From NCBI RefSeq assembly GCF_035189165.1, contig NZ_CP045246.1, forward strand, positions 248,001-312,000: DNA of 64,000 nucleotides, in the 5' to 3' direction. Made by a program: the position numbers and the translations under genes. Positions within the stretch are counted from its first letter, which is position 1. Each line of letters begins with the position of its first letter. The DNA is from Arthrobacter sp. JZ12. GTDB lineage: Bacteria; Actinomycetota; Actinomycetes; Actinomycetales; Micrococcaceae. The notes beneath the pieces were generated by a model. It was given only the letters and a program-made list of their open reading frames with translations, was not told where the DNA came from and made no database searches. Positions 52,738 through 61,776 of the stretch are shown here, one piece after another.

Positions 52738-53943
52738 ATGAAGACCACAAAGGTCCTGCCGCTCGCAGCGCTTGCCTCGCTCTCGCTTGTCCTGGCCGGC
52801 TGCGGCGGTTCTGCCCCGGCAACCTCCGGCGGCGGCAACGGCGGCATCCAGGTTCCCGACATCCCGGCCGCGACCGAAGTGGGGGAGTCCGAAGGTGAGG
52901 TCAACATCGTCGCGTGGGCCGGCTTCGTCGAGGACGGCTCCACCAACCCGGACGCCGACTGGGTCACCCAGTTCGAGGAGGAAACCGGTTGCACCGTTAA
53001 CCGGAAGGTCGGTGCCACCAGCGACGAGATGGTCCAGCTCATGCGAACGGGCGAATACGACCTCGTATCCGCTTCCGGTGACGCATCGCTCCGCCTGATC
53101 GCCGGCGGCGACGTTGCTCCGATCAACACGGACCTGATCCCCAACTTCGGCAACATCGTGGAGGGCCTGAAGGGGCAGATCTACGACACACTCAACGGCA
53201 AGAGCTACGGTGTTCCGATCGGCCGCGGCGCGAACGTGCTGATGTACAACACCGAGGCAGTCCCCGAAGCGCCGGACTCCTGGGAAGCGACCTGGGACCC
53301 GAACAGCGAGTACGCCGGTGAAATCATGGCCTACGACTCCCCGATCTTCATCGCCGACGCGGCCGTCTACCTCATGGCGACCCAGCCGGAGCTCGGGATC
53401 ACCAACCCCTATGCGCTGGACAAGGATCAGCTGGCGGCGGCAGTGGAACTGTTGAAGGGCCAGAACAAGATCGCGGGTGAGTACTGGAACGACGCACTGA
53501 AGGCCGTCTCTTCAATTTCCTCAGGCACCGCCTCGCTGGGAACCGGCTGGCAGGTGATCGTCAATATTGCACAGGGCGACGGCGGCAAGGTGGAGTCCGT
53601 ACTTCCGAAGGAAGGGGCAACCGGCTGGTCCGACACCTGGATGATCTCCGCGAAGTCGAAGAACCCCAACTGCGCCTACAAGTGGATGGATTGGGCTTCC
53701 TCTGCCGAGGTCAACGCCCAGATCGCGCAGAACTTCGGCATGGCGCCGGCCAACGCCCTTGCCTGCGAGGGATCGAAGGAGAACGAGGAGCACTGCGCCA
53801 CGTTCCACGCCACGGACGAGGACTACTACAAGCAGGTCTGGATGTGGACTACCCCTGTGGAGCAGTGCGTTGACGGCCGCACCGACGTCACCTGCACCAA
53901 CTACCAGGAGTGGACCAAGGCCTGGACCGAGGTGAAGGGCTAG
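52738..53943 (+). CDS. potD: Polyamine-type ABC substrate-binding lipoprotein
   Basis: A 401-residue PotD/PotF-like lipoprotein with lipobox LAGC near residue 20. VNIVAWAGFVEDG at the mature start and GVPIGRGANVLMYNTEAVPE near residue 160 are typical of the family. Four extra Cys occur in the C-terminal half (around 300-390). AAGGAAGG precedes the ATG. A strong hairpin follows the gene and separates it from the permeases, as in the 25.5 kb importer. Confidence 0.87.
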   Translation: MKTTKVLPLAALASLSLVLAGCGGSAPATSGGGNGGIQVPDIPAATEVGESEGEVNIVAWAGFVEDGSTNPDADWVTQFEEETGCTVNRKVGATSDEMVQLMRTGEYDLVSASGDASLRLIAGGDVAPINTDLIPNFGNIVEGLKGQIYDTLNGKSYGVPIGRGANVLMYNTEAVPEAPDSWEATWDPNSEYAGEIMAYDSPIFIADAAVYLMATQPELGITNPYALDKDQLAAAVELLKGQNKIAGEYWNDALKAVSSISSGTASLGTGWQVIVNIAQGDGGKVESVLPKEGATGWSDTWMISAKSKNPNCAYKWMDWASSAEVNAQIAQNFGMAPANALACEGSKENEEHCATFHATDEDYYKQVWMWTTPVEQCVDGRTDVTCTNYQEWTKAWTEVKG

Positions 53944-53969
53944 CAGGCCCCTCCACACAGCCCTTCGTG

Positions 53970-54008
53970 AGGGGCACGACGGCGGTGGGTCGCCGCCGTC
54001 GTGCCCCT
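53970..54008 (+). terminator. Intra-operon hairpin between binding protein and permease genes
   Basis: AGGGGCACGACGGCGG (53970-53985) pairs perfectly with CCGCCGTCGTGCCCCT (53993-54008) around a seven-base loop. No T-run. It likely lowers permease expression or stabilises the upstream message. Confidence 0.7.
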
Positions 54009-54115
54009 GACGGGGCGGCAAAACAAGTACGACGCCGGCCACCTCCGGCCGCGTAACTTCCACTTTCAGCAGCAGACACCTCGAAGGAGGAACGGCGGGG
54101 GACCGCCGGAACGCC

Positions 54116-55045
54116 ATGGCAGTACCAACTATTGAGCCCGAGGCGGCGCCCACAAGCGCTCCGGCGTCTGATACCTCCCGCAGCGGGACCGGCGACAGGG
54201 TCTCCCGGCTGCTTCACGCCCGGCCGAAACTGCGGTTAACCGCACTTTTGGCGCTACCGCTGGCCTGGCTCGGCGTGCTGTACATCGGGTCACTGATCCT
54301 GCTGTTCATTACGGCCTTCTGGACCACGGACACGTTCACGTCGAAGGTGGTTCCCGGCTTCACGCTGGAAAACTTCGTCGAGATCCTCACCGTGCCGGCC
54401 TATCAGCTGACGGCGTTGCGGACCATCGGGATCGCGCTGGCGGTGACCGTGCTCTGTGCGGTGCTCGCGTTGCCGCTCGGCCTGTTCATGGCCAAAGTCG
54501 CATCCCCGCGGACGCGGGCCATTTTCGCCATCGGGATCACGCTGCCGCTCTGGGCCGGGTACCTGGTGAAGGTTTTCTCATGGCGGATCACCTTCATGAC
54601 CGGCGGGCCGCTCGATTGGCTGCTGGCACCGCTAGGCATGACCGGTCCGGGTTACGGGACCATGGCACTTGTCATCACGCTGGCCTACCTGTGGTTCCCG
54701 TACATGGCGGTTCCTGTGTACTCCGCGTTCCGCCAGATTCCCGACAACCTCTTCGACGCGTCCTCGGATCTCGGTGCCAGGCCGTGGGCTACGGTCCGGA
54801 CGGTAGCGATCCCGCTGCTGAAGCCGGCGTTCATTGCCGGGTCCATCTTCACCTTCTCCCTGAGCCTGGGTGACTACATCGCTGCCCAGTTCGTCGGCGG
54901 GAAGATTCAGGTGATCGGCACTGTGATCGCCTCGAACATCAACCTGAACCCGCCGTTGGCCGCGGCCTTCGGCACCGTCCCGATTGTCGTCGTCGTTCTT
55001 TACCTCTTCCTGGCCCGCAAGTCCGGCGCCCTCAAGCAGCTCTAG
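54116..55045 (+). CDS. potB: Polyamine-type ABC transporter permease (PotB-like)
   Basis: A 309-residue membrane protein with six helices after a 35-residue cytoplasmic N-terminus. DASSDLGARPWATVRTVAIP around residue 215 is the EAA-type loop. AAGGAGG lies 21 bases before the chosen ATG, somewhat far; an alternative start inside the N-terminal tail cannot be excluded. Followed nine bases later by its partner permease. Confidence 0.86.
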   Translation: MAVPTIEPEAAPTSAPASDTSRSGTGDRVSRLLHARPKLRLTALLALPLAWLGVLYIGSLILLFITAFWTTDTFTSKVVPGFTLENFVEILTVPAYQLTALRTIGIALAVTVLCAVLALPLGLFMAKVASPRTRAIFAIGITLPLWAGYLVKVFSWRITFMTGGPLDWLLAPLGMTGPGYGTMALVITLAYLWFPYMAVPVYSAFRQIPDNLFDASSDLGARPWATVRTVAIPLLKPAFIAGSIFTFSLSLGDYIAAQFVGGKIQVIGTVIASNINLNPPLAAAFGTVPIVVVVLYLFLARKSGALKQL

Positions 55046-55054
55046 GAGCCTCCG

Positions 55055-55858
55055 ATGCGACTTTCCCCCACGTCCAAACTCACCCTGCGGATCTTCGCCG
55101 GGTTGGTGATGGCCGCCATCTACCTGCCGCTGCTGCTGGTCATCCTCAATTCGTTCAACGCCACCACCTCGGGAGCGTTCCCCATCACCGACTTCACTAC
55201 CCGGTGGTGGGAGGCGGCCTTCGAGAACGACGGCGTCAGGGAAGCACTGTGGACATCCCTGCGCGTGGCGGCGGTCGCCACGGTGATTGCCCTGCTTCTC
55301 GGGACCATGATCGCGTTTGCGCTTTCCCGGTATGACTTTTTCGGGAAGAACACCGTCAATCTTCTGGTGGTGCTGCCCATCGCGCTGCCCGGCATCGTCA
55401 CCGGCGTCGCACTGAACAACACCTTCAAGACGGTGCTGGAACCTCTTGGAATCGGACTGGGCCTGTTCTCGGTGATCGTGGGCCATGCGACGTTCTGCAT
55501 CGTCATGGTCTTCAACAATGTGCAGGCACGGTTGGGGCGGATGAACCGGGGACTGGAAGAGGCCGCCATGGATATGGGTGCCAACGTCATCAAGACGTTC
55601 TTCACGGTGACTCTTCCGGGGTTCCGGTCGGCCTTCGTGGCCGGCGGACTGCTGGCCTTCGCACTGAGCTTCGACGAGATCGTGGTGACCACCTTCACCG
55701 CTCCGCCCGGAACAGAAACACTGCCCGTCTGGATCTTCAACAACATGGCTCGACCAAACCAGGCTCCTGTAGTCAACGTGATCGCCGCGGTGCTGATCGT
55801 TGCCTCGATGATCCCGGTCTACCTGAGCCAGCGCATGACCGGCGACGACAAGAAGTAG
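55055..55858 (+). CDS. potC: Polyamine-type ABC transporter permease (PotC-like)
   Basis: A 267-residue six-helix permease. EEAAMDMGANVIKTFFTVTLP near residue 170 is the EAA loop; ALSFDEIVVTTFTAPPGTET is a PotC-family hallmark. AGGAG precedes the ATG. It ends 14 bases from the convergent recR stop with no clear terminator between. Confidence 0.88.
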   Translation: MRLSPTSKLTLRIFAGLVMAAIYLPLLLVILNSFNATTSGAFPITDFTTRWWEAAFENDGVREALWTSLRVAAVATVIALLLGTMIAFALSRYDFFGKNTVNLLVVLPIALPGIVTGVALNNTFKTVLEPLGIGLGLFSVIVGHATFCIVMVFNNVQARLGRMNRGLEEAAMDMGANVIKTFFTVTLPGFRSAFVAGGLLAFALSFDEIVVTTFTAPPGTETLPVWIFNNMARPNQAPVVNVIAAVLIVASMIPVYLSQRMTGDDKK

Positions 55859-55872
55859 GGCGCGCCTTCGGC

Positions 55873-56469
55873 TCAGGAGACGGTGCGGCGGCCCTCGAAC
55901 GCGCGGCCCAGGGTAATTTCGTCCGCGTATTCGAGGTCTCCGCCCACCGGGAGGCCGGATGCGAGCCGCGTTACCTTGATGCCGATCGTCTTCAGCATGC
56001 GGACCAGGTAGGTGGCGGTCGCTTCACCCTCGAGGTTGGGGTCGGTGGCGATGATGATCTCCTGGATCTGCTCGTCCGAGAGGCGGTTCAGGAGTTCGCG
56101 GATGCGCAGCTGGTCCGGTCCAATGCCCGCGATCGGATTGATGGACCCGCCCAGCACGTGGTAGCGGCCGCGGAAGGAGCGTGTCCGTTCGACGGCGATG
56201 ACGTCCTTGGACTCCTCGACCACGCAGATGGCCGAGGGGTCCCGCCGGGGGTCGCGGCAGATCCCGCACGTTTCCTGTTCGGCGACATTTCCACAGATGG
56301 TGCAGAACTTGACCCGTTCCTTCACGGTTACGATCGCGTTGACAAGCCGCTTCATATCCTCGGAGTCGGCTTCGAGGATGTGAAAAGCGATGCGCTGCGC
56401 CGATTTGGGGCCGACGCCGGGTAGTCGTCCCAGCTCGTCGATGAGCTCCTGAACTGCGCCTTCGTACAC
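55873..56469 (-). CDS. recR: Recombination mediator RecR
   Basis: A 198-residue DNA-repair protein acting with RecF and Rec[21 protein letters not shown] is the helix-hairpin-helix, [16 protein letters not shown] the zinc finger, and [16 protein letters not shown] the Toprim start. Full length. The ybaB/ebfC gene usually found between dnaX and recR is missing here: only 61 bases separate them. Confidence 0.96.
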   Translation of the reverse strand: MYEGAVQELIDELGRLPGVGPKSAQRIAFHILEADSEDMKRLVNAIVTVKERVKFCTICGNVAEQETCGICRDPRRDPSAICVVEESKDVIAVERTRSFRGRYHVLGGSINPIAGIGPDQLRIRELLNRLSDEQIQEIIIATDPNLEGEATATYLVRMLKTIGIKVTRLASGLPVGGDLEYADEITLGRAFEGRRTVS

Positions 56470-56530
56470 GGGTATGCCTTAGCTGTTGGTGGTGCTGGAC
56501 TCTGCGGAGCCAAACGGGGAACGGCCGCAC

Positions 56531-59143
56531 CTACGAATCGAGGCTGCGTTCCTCGATGAGCCGACCATTGAGGATTCGTTCGATGGCCTGACGGCCCACG
56601 AGCCCGGACTCCTCGATCGTCTCGTCGTCGGCACTGGGGATGTCCTCGACGAGATTCAAGTCTACGGGGCCGGGCGTCGGCTTGGGCCGGGCTGCCTCTG
56701 CCCGAGCGGCCTCGTCCAGCAGCTGCTGGTAGCGGCTGGGCCGGGCTGGAGGCTCATCCTCGTACGGAGGCTCCTCGGGCCCTGGATCCTCTGGGTCGTA
56801 CGGCGGTTCGACGGCGCCCGCGGGAGTCCATTCAGTTGCGGCGGGTTGAGCCGGTCGGTGCGTCACCGGTTGAGCGGGCCGCGGTGTCGCCGGCTGAGCC
56901 GGTGCAGGGGTTGCCGGCTGGGCTGGTGCCTGTGCCGGCTGGGCTGGTGCGGAGGTCATCGGTTGGGCGAGTGCCTGTGCCGGGCCGCCTTGGACCGCAG
57001 CTGATTGGCGCGGCAGGCCCCATGCCTCATCGATGGATGCTGCAGCGGAAGGGGTCGACACGGCGTGGGCATCCGCCGATGCTGGAGCAGGCAAAGCAGC
57101 TGCAGAAGCTGGGCTGACGGCGGCTGGACCGGGACGGGTGGATCCTGTGCCGTCTGCCGGGTTGGGCCGGCTAGTAGGTACTTTTGGGTCGGGTTCACCC
57201 GCTGCCGCAGCGCCGTCGTGGATTGCCTCGATGCTGCAGGTGAGCCCCAGGACCTTATTGATTGCCTGCTTCAGGTTGTCCATGTGCTGGCCGCGCTGGA
57301 AGCCGAGGGCGTTGCCTTGCGAGGCGAAGGCGAGCGTCAACTGGTTCCCATTGAACGACCGCGGCTTCGCATCGGTATTGACGTTGAGCCAGGTGCTGCG
57401 CTTGATCCGGGCCAGTTCGTCCATGACTTCCGGCCAGGCCCGCCGGATCATTTCGATCTGTCCCGTTCCCTGCGGGGCAGCAGGTTCGACGGGTTTAGCG
57501 GTATTTCCCTGCGGCGGCACGGGACGGGACTGCGGCTGTTCCGCCTGGCGAGGGGCTGCCGGGTCCTGCGAGGGACGGGAGGGCTCCGATTGCGACGGAC
57601 CCTGCTGGTGGGATTGCGGCTCTTGGCCCGGGAAGCCCTGGCCAGGACGCTGGGTCTGGCCGCGACGCTGGGCGTTCTCGTCGGGACGCTGGGCGTTTTC
57701 GCCGGGACGCTGGGCGTTCTGCTCTGGACGCTGCGCGTTCTCGCCCGGGCGCTGGGCACCCTGGTCGGGACGCTGCTGCGCAGCAGGCTTCTCTGCCGGC
57801 AGGCTCCAACCGCCGCCCCAGTCCGCCGCCCCTGGCTCCTGGGCCGGTTCCGCGGCGCGTTGCAGCTTCTCCGCCGGCGCCGGTTCTTCCTCTTGATGAT
57901 GCCGGGCCGGCTGTGCTGGAGGGACCGGTGCCGGTGCAACGGCCGGGACCGGTGCAGGAGCGACAGCATCCAATCCGCTCGCGTAGCTGAGTCGACGTTC
58001 GATCCGGTCAACGCGTGCGAGGGTGCCCTGCTCGGACTGATCCGCAGCCGGCAGCAGAATACGGGCGCACAGCAGCTCAAGGTGCAGGCGGGGCGACGTG
58101 GCACCCGTCATCTCGGTCAGCGCTGTATTGGTGATGTCAGCGGCGCGGGAAAGCTCCGCACGCCCCAGCTGCTGGGCCTGCGTGCGCATACGGTTCAACT
58201 GGTCCTCGGGCACACCGCGCAGTATCGACGCTGCAGCATCGGGAACGGCATTGACAATGATCAGGTCGCGGAAGCGTTCGAGGAGGTCTTCGACGAAGCG
58301 TCGAGGGTCATGTCCGGTCTGGATTACGCGGTCCACTGCGCCAAAGACAGTGGCGGAGTCATCCGCCGCAATAGCGTCCACGACGTCGTCGAGCAGTGAG
58401 GCGTGGGTGTAGCCCAGCAACGAGACGGCAAGCTCGTAGTCCAGGCCCGAGGGGCCGGCACCGGCCATGAGCTGGTCCAGCACCGACAGCGAGTCACGGA
58501 CCGACCCTCCGCCGGCCCGGACCACCAGCGACAGTACGCCCGGTGCAACTGCGATGTTCTCCTGGTTGCAGAGCAGTTCCAGGTAGGCCATCAGCGGCTC
58601 GGGTGGAACCAGGCGGAACGGATAGTGGTGGGTGCGGGACCGGATGGTGCCGATCACCTTGTCCGGTTCCGTGGTGGCGAAGATGAACTTGATGTGTTCC
58701 GGCGGCTCTTCGACGATCTTCAGCAGCGCGTTGAACCCCGCGCTGGTGACCATGTGGGCCTCGTCGATGATGAAGATCTTAAAGCGGTCGCGTACCGGGG
58801 CAAAGGTGGCTCGCTCGCGGAGGTCGCGTGCGTCGTCGACACCGCCGTGGGACGCGGCGTCGATCTCGATGACATCAAGGCTTCCCGAACCGTTGCGGGC
58901 CAGCTCAACGCAGCTGTCGCAGACACCGCAGGGAATTGGGGTGGGGCCCTGGGCACAGTTCAGGCAGCGGGCCAGGATACGGGCGGAGGTGGTCTTGCCG
59001 CAGCCGCGAGGGCCGGAGAAAAGATAGGCGTGATTCACCCGGTTCTTGGAGATGGCCGTCATCAGGGGTTCGGTGACGTGCTCCTGGCCGATGACGTCGG
59101 AGAAGGTCTCCGGACGGTACCGGCGGTAAAGGGCTGTGCTCAC
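56531..59143 (-). CDS. dnaX: DNA polymerase III subunit gamma/tau
   Basis: An 870-residue clamp-loader subunit. GPRGCGKTTSARILARCLNC is Walker A with the first zinc Cys; CGVCDSCVEL completes the zinc site; FIIDEAHMVTSAGFNALLK is Walker B. The tau-specific region is long and low in complexity: a Gln/Arg/Pro repeat unit NAQRPGE or variants recurs about five times near residues 455-500, and a later PAQPA repeat sits near 745-790. GTG start. Gamma frameshifting is not evident to me. Confidence 0.95.
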   Translation of the reverse strand: MSTALYRRYRPETFSDVIGQEHVTEPLMTAISKNRVNHAYLFSGPRGCGKTTSARILARCLNCAQGPTPIPCGVCDSCVELARNGSGSLDVIEIDAASHGGVDDARDLRERATFAPVRDRFKIFIIDEAHMVTSAGFNALLKIVEEPPEHIKFIFATTEPDKVIGTIRSRTHHYPFRLVPPEPLMAYLELLCNQENIAVAPGVLSLVVRAGGGSVRDSLSVLDQLMAGAGPSGLDYELAVSLLGYTHASLLDDVVDAIAADDSATVFGAVDRVIQTGHDPRRFVEDLLERFRDLIIVNAVPDAAASILRGVPEDQLNRMRTQAQQLGRAELSRAADITNTALTEMTGATSPRLHLELLCARILLPAADQSEQGTLARVDRIERRLSYASGLDAVAPAPVPAVAPAPVPPAQPARHHQEEEPAPAEKLQRAAEPAQEPGAADWGGGWSLPAEKPAAQQRPDQGAQRPGENAQRPEQNAQRPGENAQRPDENAQRRGQTQRPGQGFPGQEPQSHQQGPSQSEPSRPSQDPAAPRQAEQPQSRPVPPQGNTAKPVEPAAPQGTGQIEMIRRAWPEVMDELARIKRSTWLNVNTDAKPRSFNGNQLTLAFASQGNALGFQRGQHMDNLKQAINKVLGLTCSIEAIHDGAAAAGEPDPKVPTSRPNPADGTGSTRPGPAAVSPASAAALPAPASADAHAVSTPSAAASIDEAWGLPRQSAAVQGGPAQALAQPMTSAPAQPAQAPAQPATPAPAQPATPRPAQPVTHRPAQPAATEWTPAGAVEPPYDPEDPGPEEPPYEDEPPARPSRYQQLLDEAARAEAARPKPTPGPVDLNLVEDIPSADDETIEESGLVGRQAIERILNGRLIEERSLDS

Positions 59144-59152
59144 AGAAGAACT

Positions 59153-60073
59153 CTATCGGTTGGGTCGGACGGTCACGGCATCGGTGGAGGAGAGGTGGGA
59201 GGCATCCACAACCCATGGTTCACGCGGCAGGGCGCCCGGATCAAATGCGTCCAGCGCAGCCTCCAGCGAGGCCTCCGGCAGCCGCAGCGAACGCAGGATT
59301 ATTGCCCGGATTTCCGCCGGTTTCCACCCCAACGCGGTGAGCTGCTCGAGGGTGACTGCGCCGTCCCGTTTGGCCAGCCGCTTTCCCTCCGGATTCAGCG
59401 CCAGCGGCACGTGCGCGTACTCGACCGGCGGCAGTCCGAGCAGGGATGCGAGCCAGGCCTGCCGTGGCGCCGAGCTCAGCAGGTCATCCCCTCGCACCAC
59501 CTGGTCGACACGCTGCGCCGCATCATCGACCACCACGGCCAGGTTGTAGGCCGGCACCCCGTCATTGCGGACCACCACGAAGTCGTCCACCGCGCCGGTG
59601 TAGGGACCGTGCAGGACATCACGGATCTCATAACGGTCGACGTCGGCACGCAGGCGCAGCGCCGCCGGCCGCGACAGGCGCGCGGCCTCCCGCTCGGCAG
59701 GGGACAGGTTGCGGCACGTGCCGGGATAGTGGCCGGGAAGGACATGCGGGGCTGATGCTGCTTCGGCGATGTCGCGGCGCGTGCAGAAGCACTCAAAGAG
59801 GCGGCCATCGGCCCGCAGCCGGGACACGGCGTCGTCGTAGAGGGCACGGCGTTCGCTTTGCCGGGTGACCTCCCCGTCCCAGGAAAGCCCGACGGCGGCA
59901 AGCTCCTCGAGCTGGGCGGCTTCAGCGCCGGCGCGGACCCGGTCGAGATCCTCGACGCGCAACAGGAACCGCCGACCGGTGGAGCGAGCGAACAGCCAGG
60001 CGAGGATGGCGGTTCGGAGATTCCCCATGTGCAGTTCGCCCGTTGGGCTCGGTGCGAAGCGGCCGGCGCTCAC
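59153..60073 (-). CDS. gluQ: Glutamyl-Q tRNA(Asp) synthetase
   Basis: A 306-residue paralogue of the GluRS catalytic domain that attaches Glu to queuosine in tRNA-Asp. AGRFAPSPTGELHMGNLRTA holds the HIGH-like site; CFCTRRDIAEAA with YPGTCRNL is the zinc site; KRLAKRDGAVTL is the KMSKS-like loop. It lacks an anticodon domain. GTG at 60073 with AGGAGG seven bases before is chosen; longer upstream readings run into the SRP RNA gene. Confidence 0.92.
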   Translation of the reverse strand: MSAGRFAPSPTGELHMGNLRTAILAWLFARSTGRRFLLRVEDLDRVRAGAEAAQLEELAAVGLSWDGEVTRQSERRALYDDAVSRLRADGRLFECFCTRRDIAEAASAPHVLPGHYPGTCRNLSPAEREAARLSRPAALRLRADVDRYEIRDVLHGPYTGAVDDFVVVRNDGVPAYNLAVVVDDAAQRVDQVVRGDDLLSSAPRQAWLASLLGLPPVEYAHVPLALNPEGKRLAKRDGAVTLEQLTALGWKPAEIRAIILRSLRLPEASLEAALDAFDPGALPREPWVVDASHLSSTDAVTVRPNR

Positions 60074-60131
60074 TGGTTTCCTCCTGCTGCACGGATCCTG
60101 CTGCAAACCAGCATGTTCAGCGAAACGTAAA

Positions 60132-60219
60132 GACCCCTCATGCACCTGCCAGAGCCCGCCTACCCTTGCTACCTTCCGGTCCTGGGGGAGTTCAACAGGA
60201 TGACACCACATGAGGGGCC
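60132..60219 (-). ncRNA. ffs: Bacterial small SRP RNA (4.5S)
   Basis: On the minus strand the apical loop region CAGGACCGGAAGGTAGCAAGG contains the GGAA tetraloop and the asymmetric AGCA bulge bound by Ffh. The ends GGCCCCTCATG and CATGAGGGGTC pair to close the rod. The length near 90 nt and location beside tRNA-Ser and dnaX are typical of actinobacteria. End points are approximate. Confidence 0.93.
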
Positions 60220-60336
60220 GCGTAATAGTCTACAGGAACCGCGAGGCAGGGCTGGTTCAACAGCGAGGCGGGGCCGTTTCGCGGCCGATTCGGCACATCC
60301 GGCTTGTCCGGGTATTCTGGTATCTGCTCCACGCAA

Positions 60337-60422
60337 GGAGGATTCGCCTAGCGGCCTATGGCGCACGCCTGGAACGCGTGTTGGGTTAACAGCCCTCGGG
60401 GGTTCAAATCCCCCATCCTCCG
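60337..60422 (+). tRNA. tRNA-Ser (anticodon GGA)
   Basis: An 86-nt type II tRNA: acceptor arms GGAGGAT and ATCCTCC with discriminator G, anticodon loop CTGGAAC, a long variable arm (about 60380-60400) and T-loop GGTTCAAATCC. CCA is not encoded. A serine tRNA by its long variable arm and anticodon. Confidence 0.95.
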
Positions 60423-60430
60423 CTCTTTTC

Positions 60431-60467
60431 GCGAAGCACCCCGGTCTCACCGTCCGGGGTGCTTCGC
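60431..60467 (+). terminator. Terminator after tRNA-Ser
   Basis: GCGAAGCACCCCGG (60431-60444) pairs with CCGGGGTGCTTCGC (60454-60467) around a nine-base loop. A short run of T lies just before the stem on the same strand; no long U-tail follows. Confidence 0.85.
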
Positions 60468-60669
60468 TATATCAGGGCTGTTGCTGCCCGCGCTGGTGGA
60501 AACATAAGCATACTGAGTAAAATATTGCTTGTATGGATTCTGTGTCAGGTAGCGTGAGCTCAAAAGTTCACCCGTCGGAAGTTCCACCCCTTGCGCGGCA
60601 AGCCGTTCTAACCCCCACAGCTCGTGCCCGGTTCTTCCGGGGCAAGGAGTTGAGATTGGACCATCAGGG

Positions 60670-61734
60670 ATGACCCTGCGACGACCAAAGCTGACACGCG
60701 CGCTGTCAGCCCTGACAACACCGTTGGCGCCTGAGGACTTCCTCTCGTTGTTCAATCCGGTGTTCTCCTCCCGGCAGCTGCGTGGAATCGTCACCAAGGT
60801 TGTGTCGGAAACAGCTGACTCAGTCACCATCCACTTCCGCCCCGGGCGGGGCTGGAAGGCGCACCTCGCGGGGCAATGGGCGCGGATCGGCGTCGAACTG
60901 GATGGTGTGCGCCACTGGCGCTCCTACTCCCTCAGCACTGCGGCCGGGCAGGATCCGGCAATCACCGTGACCGACATGGGGGCGGTGTCCCGGGTGCTCG
61001 TCCGGGAGACCAAGCCCGGCGATGTCCTGTTCCTGGCACCGCCGGAAGGCACTTTCGTGCTCCCCGAGCGCCCGCGTCCCCTCCTGATGCTCACGGCCGG
61101 CAGCGGCATCACGCCGGTGATGTCCATGATCCGCACGCTGGTTCCCCGCCGCCCCGACGCGGACGTTGTCCTCATCCACTCGGCCCGCAGCGCCAAGACC
61201 AGCCTCTTCGTCGAGGAGCTCCGCGAGCTCGCCGACCAGTTCCGCTCGTTCCGGATGAAGCTCTGGTTCACTGCCGAGCACGGCCGCCTGGACTTCTCCG
61301 TCACCTCCGCGCTGGACCGGCTGTGCCCGGACTGGCGCCTGCGGGCGGCCTACGCCTGTGGCCCCGAGAAATTCCTGGAGGACGCCGAATCGCTGTGGAC
61401 CCGCCAGGCGAAATCTTCTCCCGGCACGCTGACCATCGAGCGCTTCAGCACCAAGCTGGCCACGGACAACGGGAACGACGGCGGCCTGGTCACCTTTGAA
61501 GTTTCGGACCGCGAGGTCGAGGCGGACGGGAACACCCCGCTCCTTGAGGTCGGGGAAGATGAGGGGTTGCTGATGCCGAGCGGATGCCGGATGGGCATCT
61601 GCCACAGCTGCCTCATTCCGCTGCGTGCCGGGCAAGTCCGTGACCTGCGCACCAACGAAGTACATGGGGAGCCCGGGCAACTGATCCAGACCTGTGTCTC
61701 GGCCGCGGCCGGACCCGTAAACCTCGAATTCTAA
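60670..61734 (+). CDS. Ferredoxin-NAD(P) reductase with C-terminal 2Fe-2S domain
   Basis: A 354-residue electron-transfer protein. RSYSLSTAAGQDP is the FAD site; LTAGSGITPVMSMIRTLVP is the NAD(P) loop; the C-terminal plant-type ferredoxin has CRMGICHSCLIPL with a later LIQTCVS, supplying four iron-sulfur Cys. It resembles Rv3230c of mycobacteria, which powers the DesA3 desaturase. The desaturase gene follows 42 bases later, so the same pairing is likely here. AAGGAG is 20 bases before the ATG, a poor distance. Confidence 0.88.
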   Translation: MTLRRPKLTRALSALTTPLAPEDFLSLFNPVFSSRQLRGIVTKVVSETADSVTIHFRPGRGWKAHLAGQWARIGVELDGVRHWRSYSLSTAAGQDPAITVTDMGAVSRVLVRETKPGDVLFLAPPEGTFVLPERPRPLLMLTAGSGITPVMSMIRTLVPRRPDADVVLIHSARSAKTSLFVEELRELADQFRSFRMKLWFTAEHGRLDFSVTSALDRLCPDWRLRAAYACGPEKFLEDAESLWTRQAKSSPGTLTIERFSTKLATDNGNDGGLVTFEVSDREVEADGNTPLLEVGEDEGLLMPSGCRMGICHSCLIPLRAGQVRDLRTNEVHGEPGQLIQTCVSAAAGPVNLEF

Positions 61735-61776
61735 GAAACCAAAAATTCAGAGTCAGAGAAGTTCAGGAGGAAGCGC

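Noticed and set aside
57005-58399. 464-codon open frame opposite dnaX
   Set aside because: Shadow of dnaX with repeats that mirror the tau linker; no domain.
60169-60450. 93-codon minus-strand frame over the tRNA/SRP RNA interval
   Set aside because: It runs through tRNA-Ser and the SRP RNA gene; no ribosome site.
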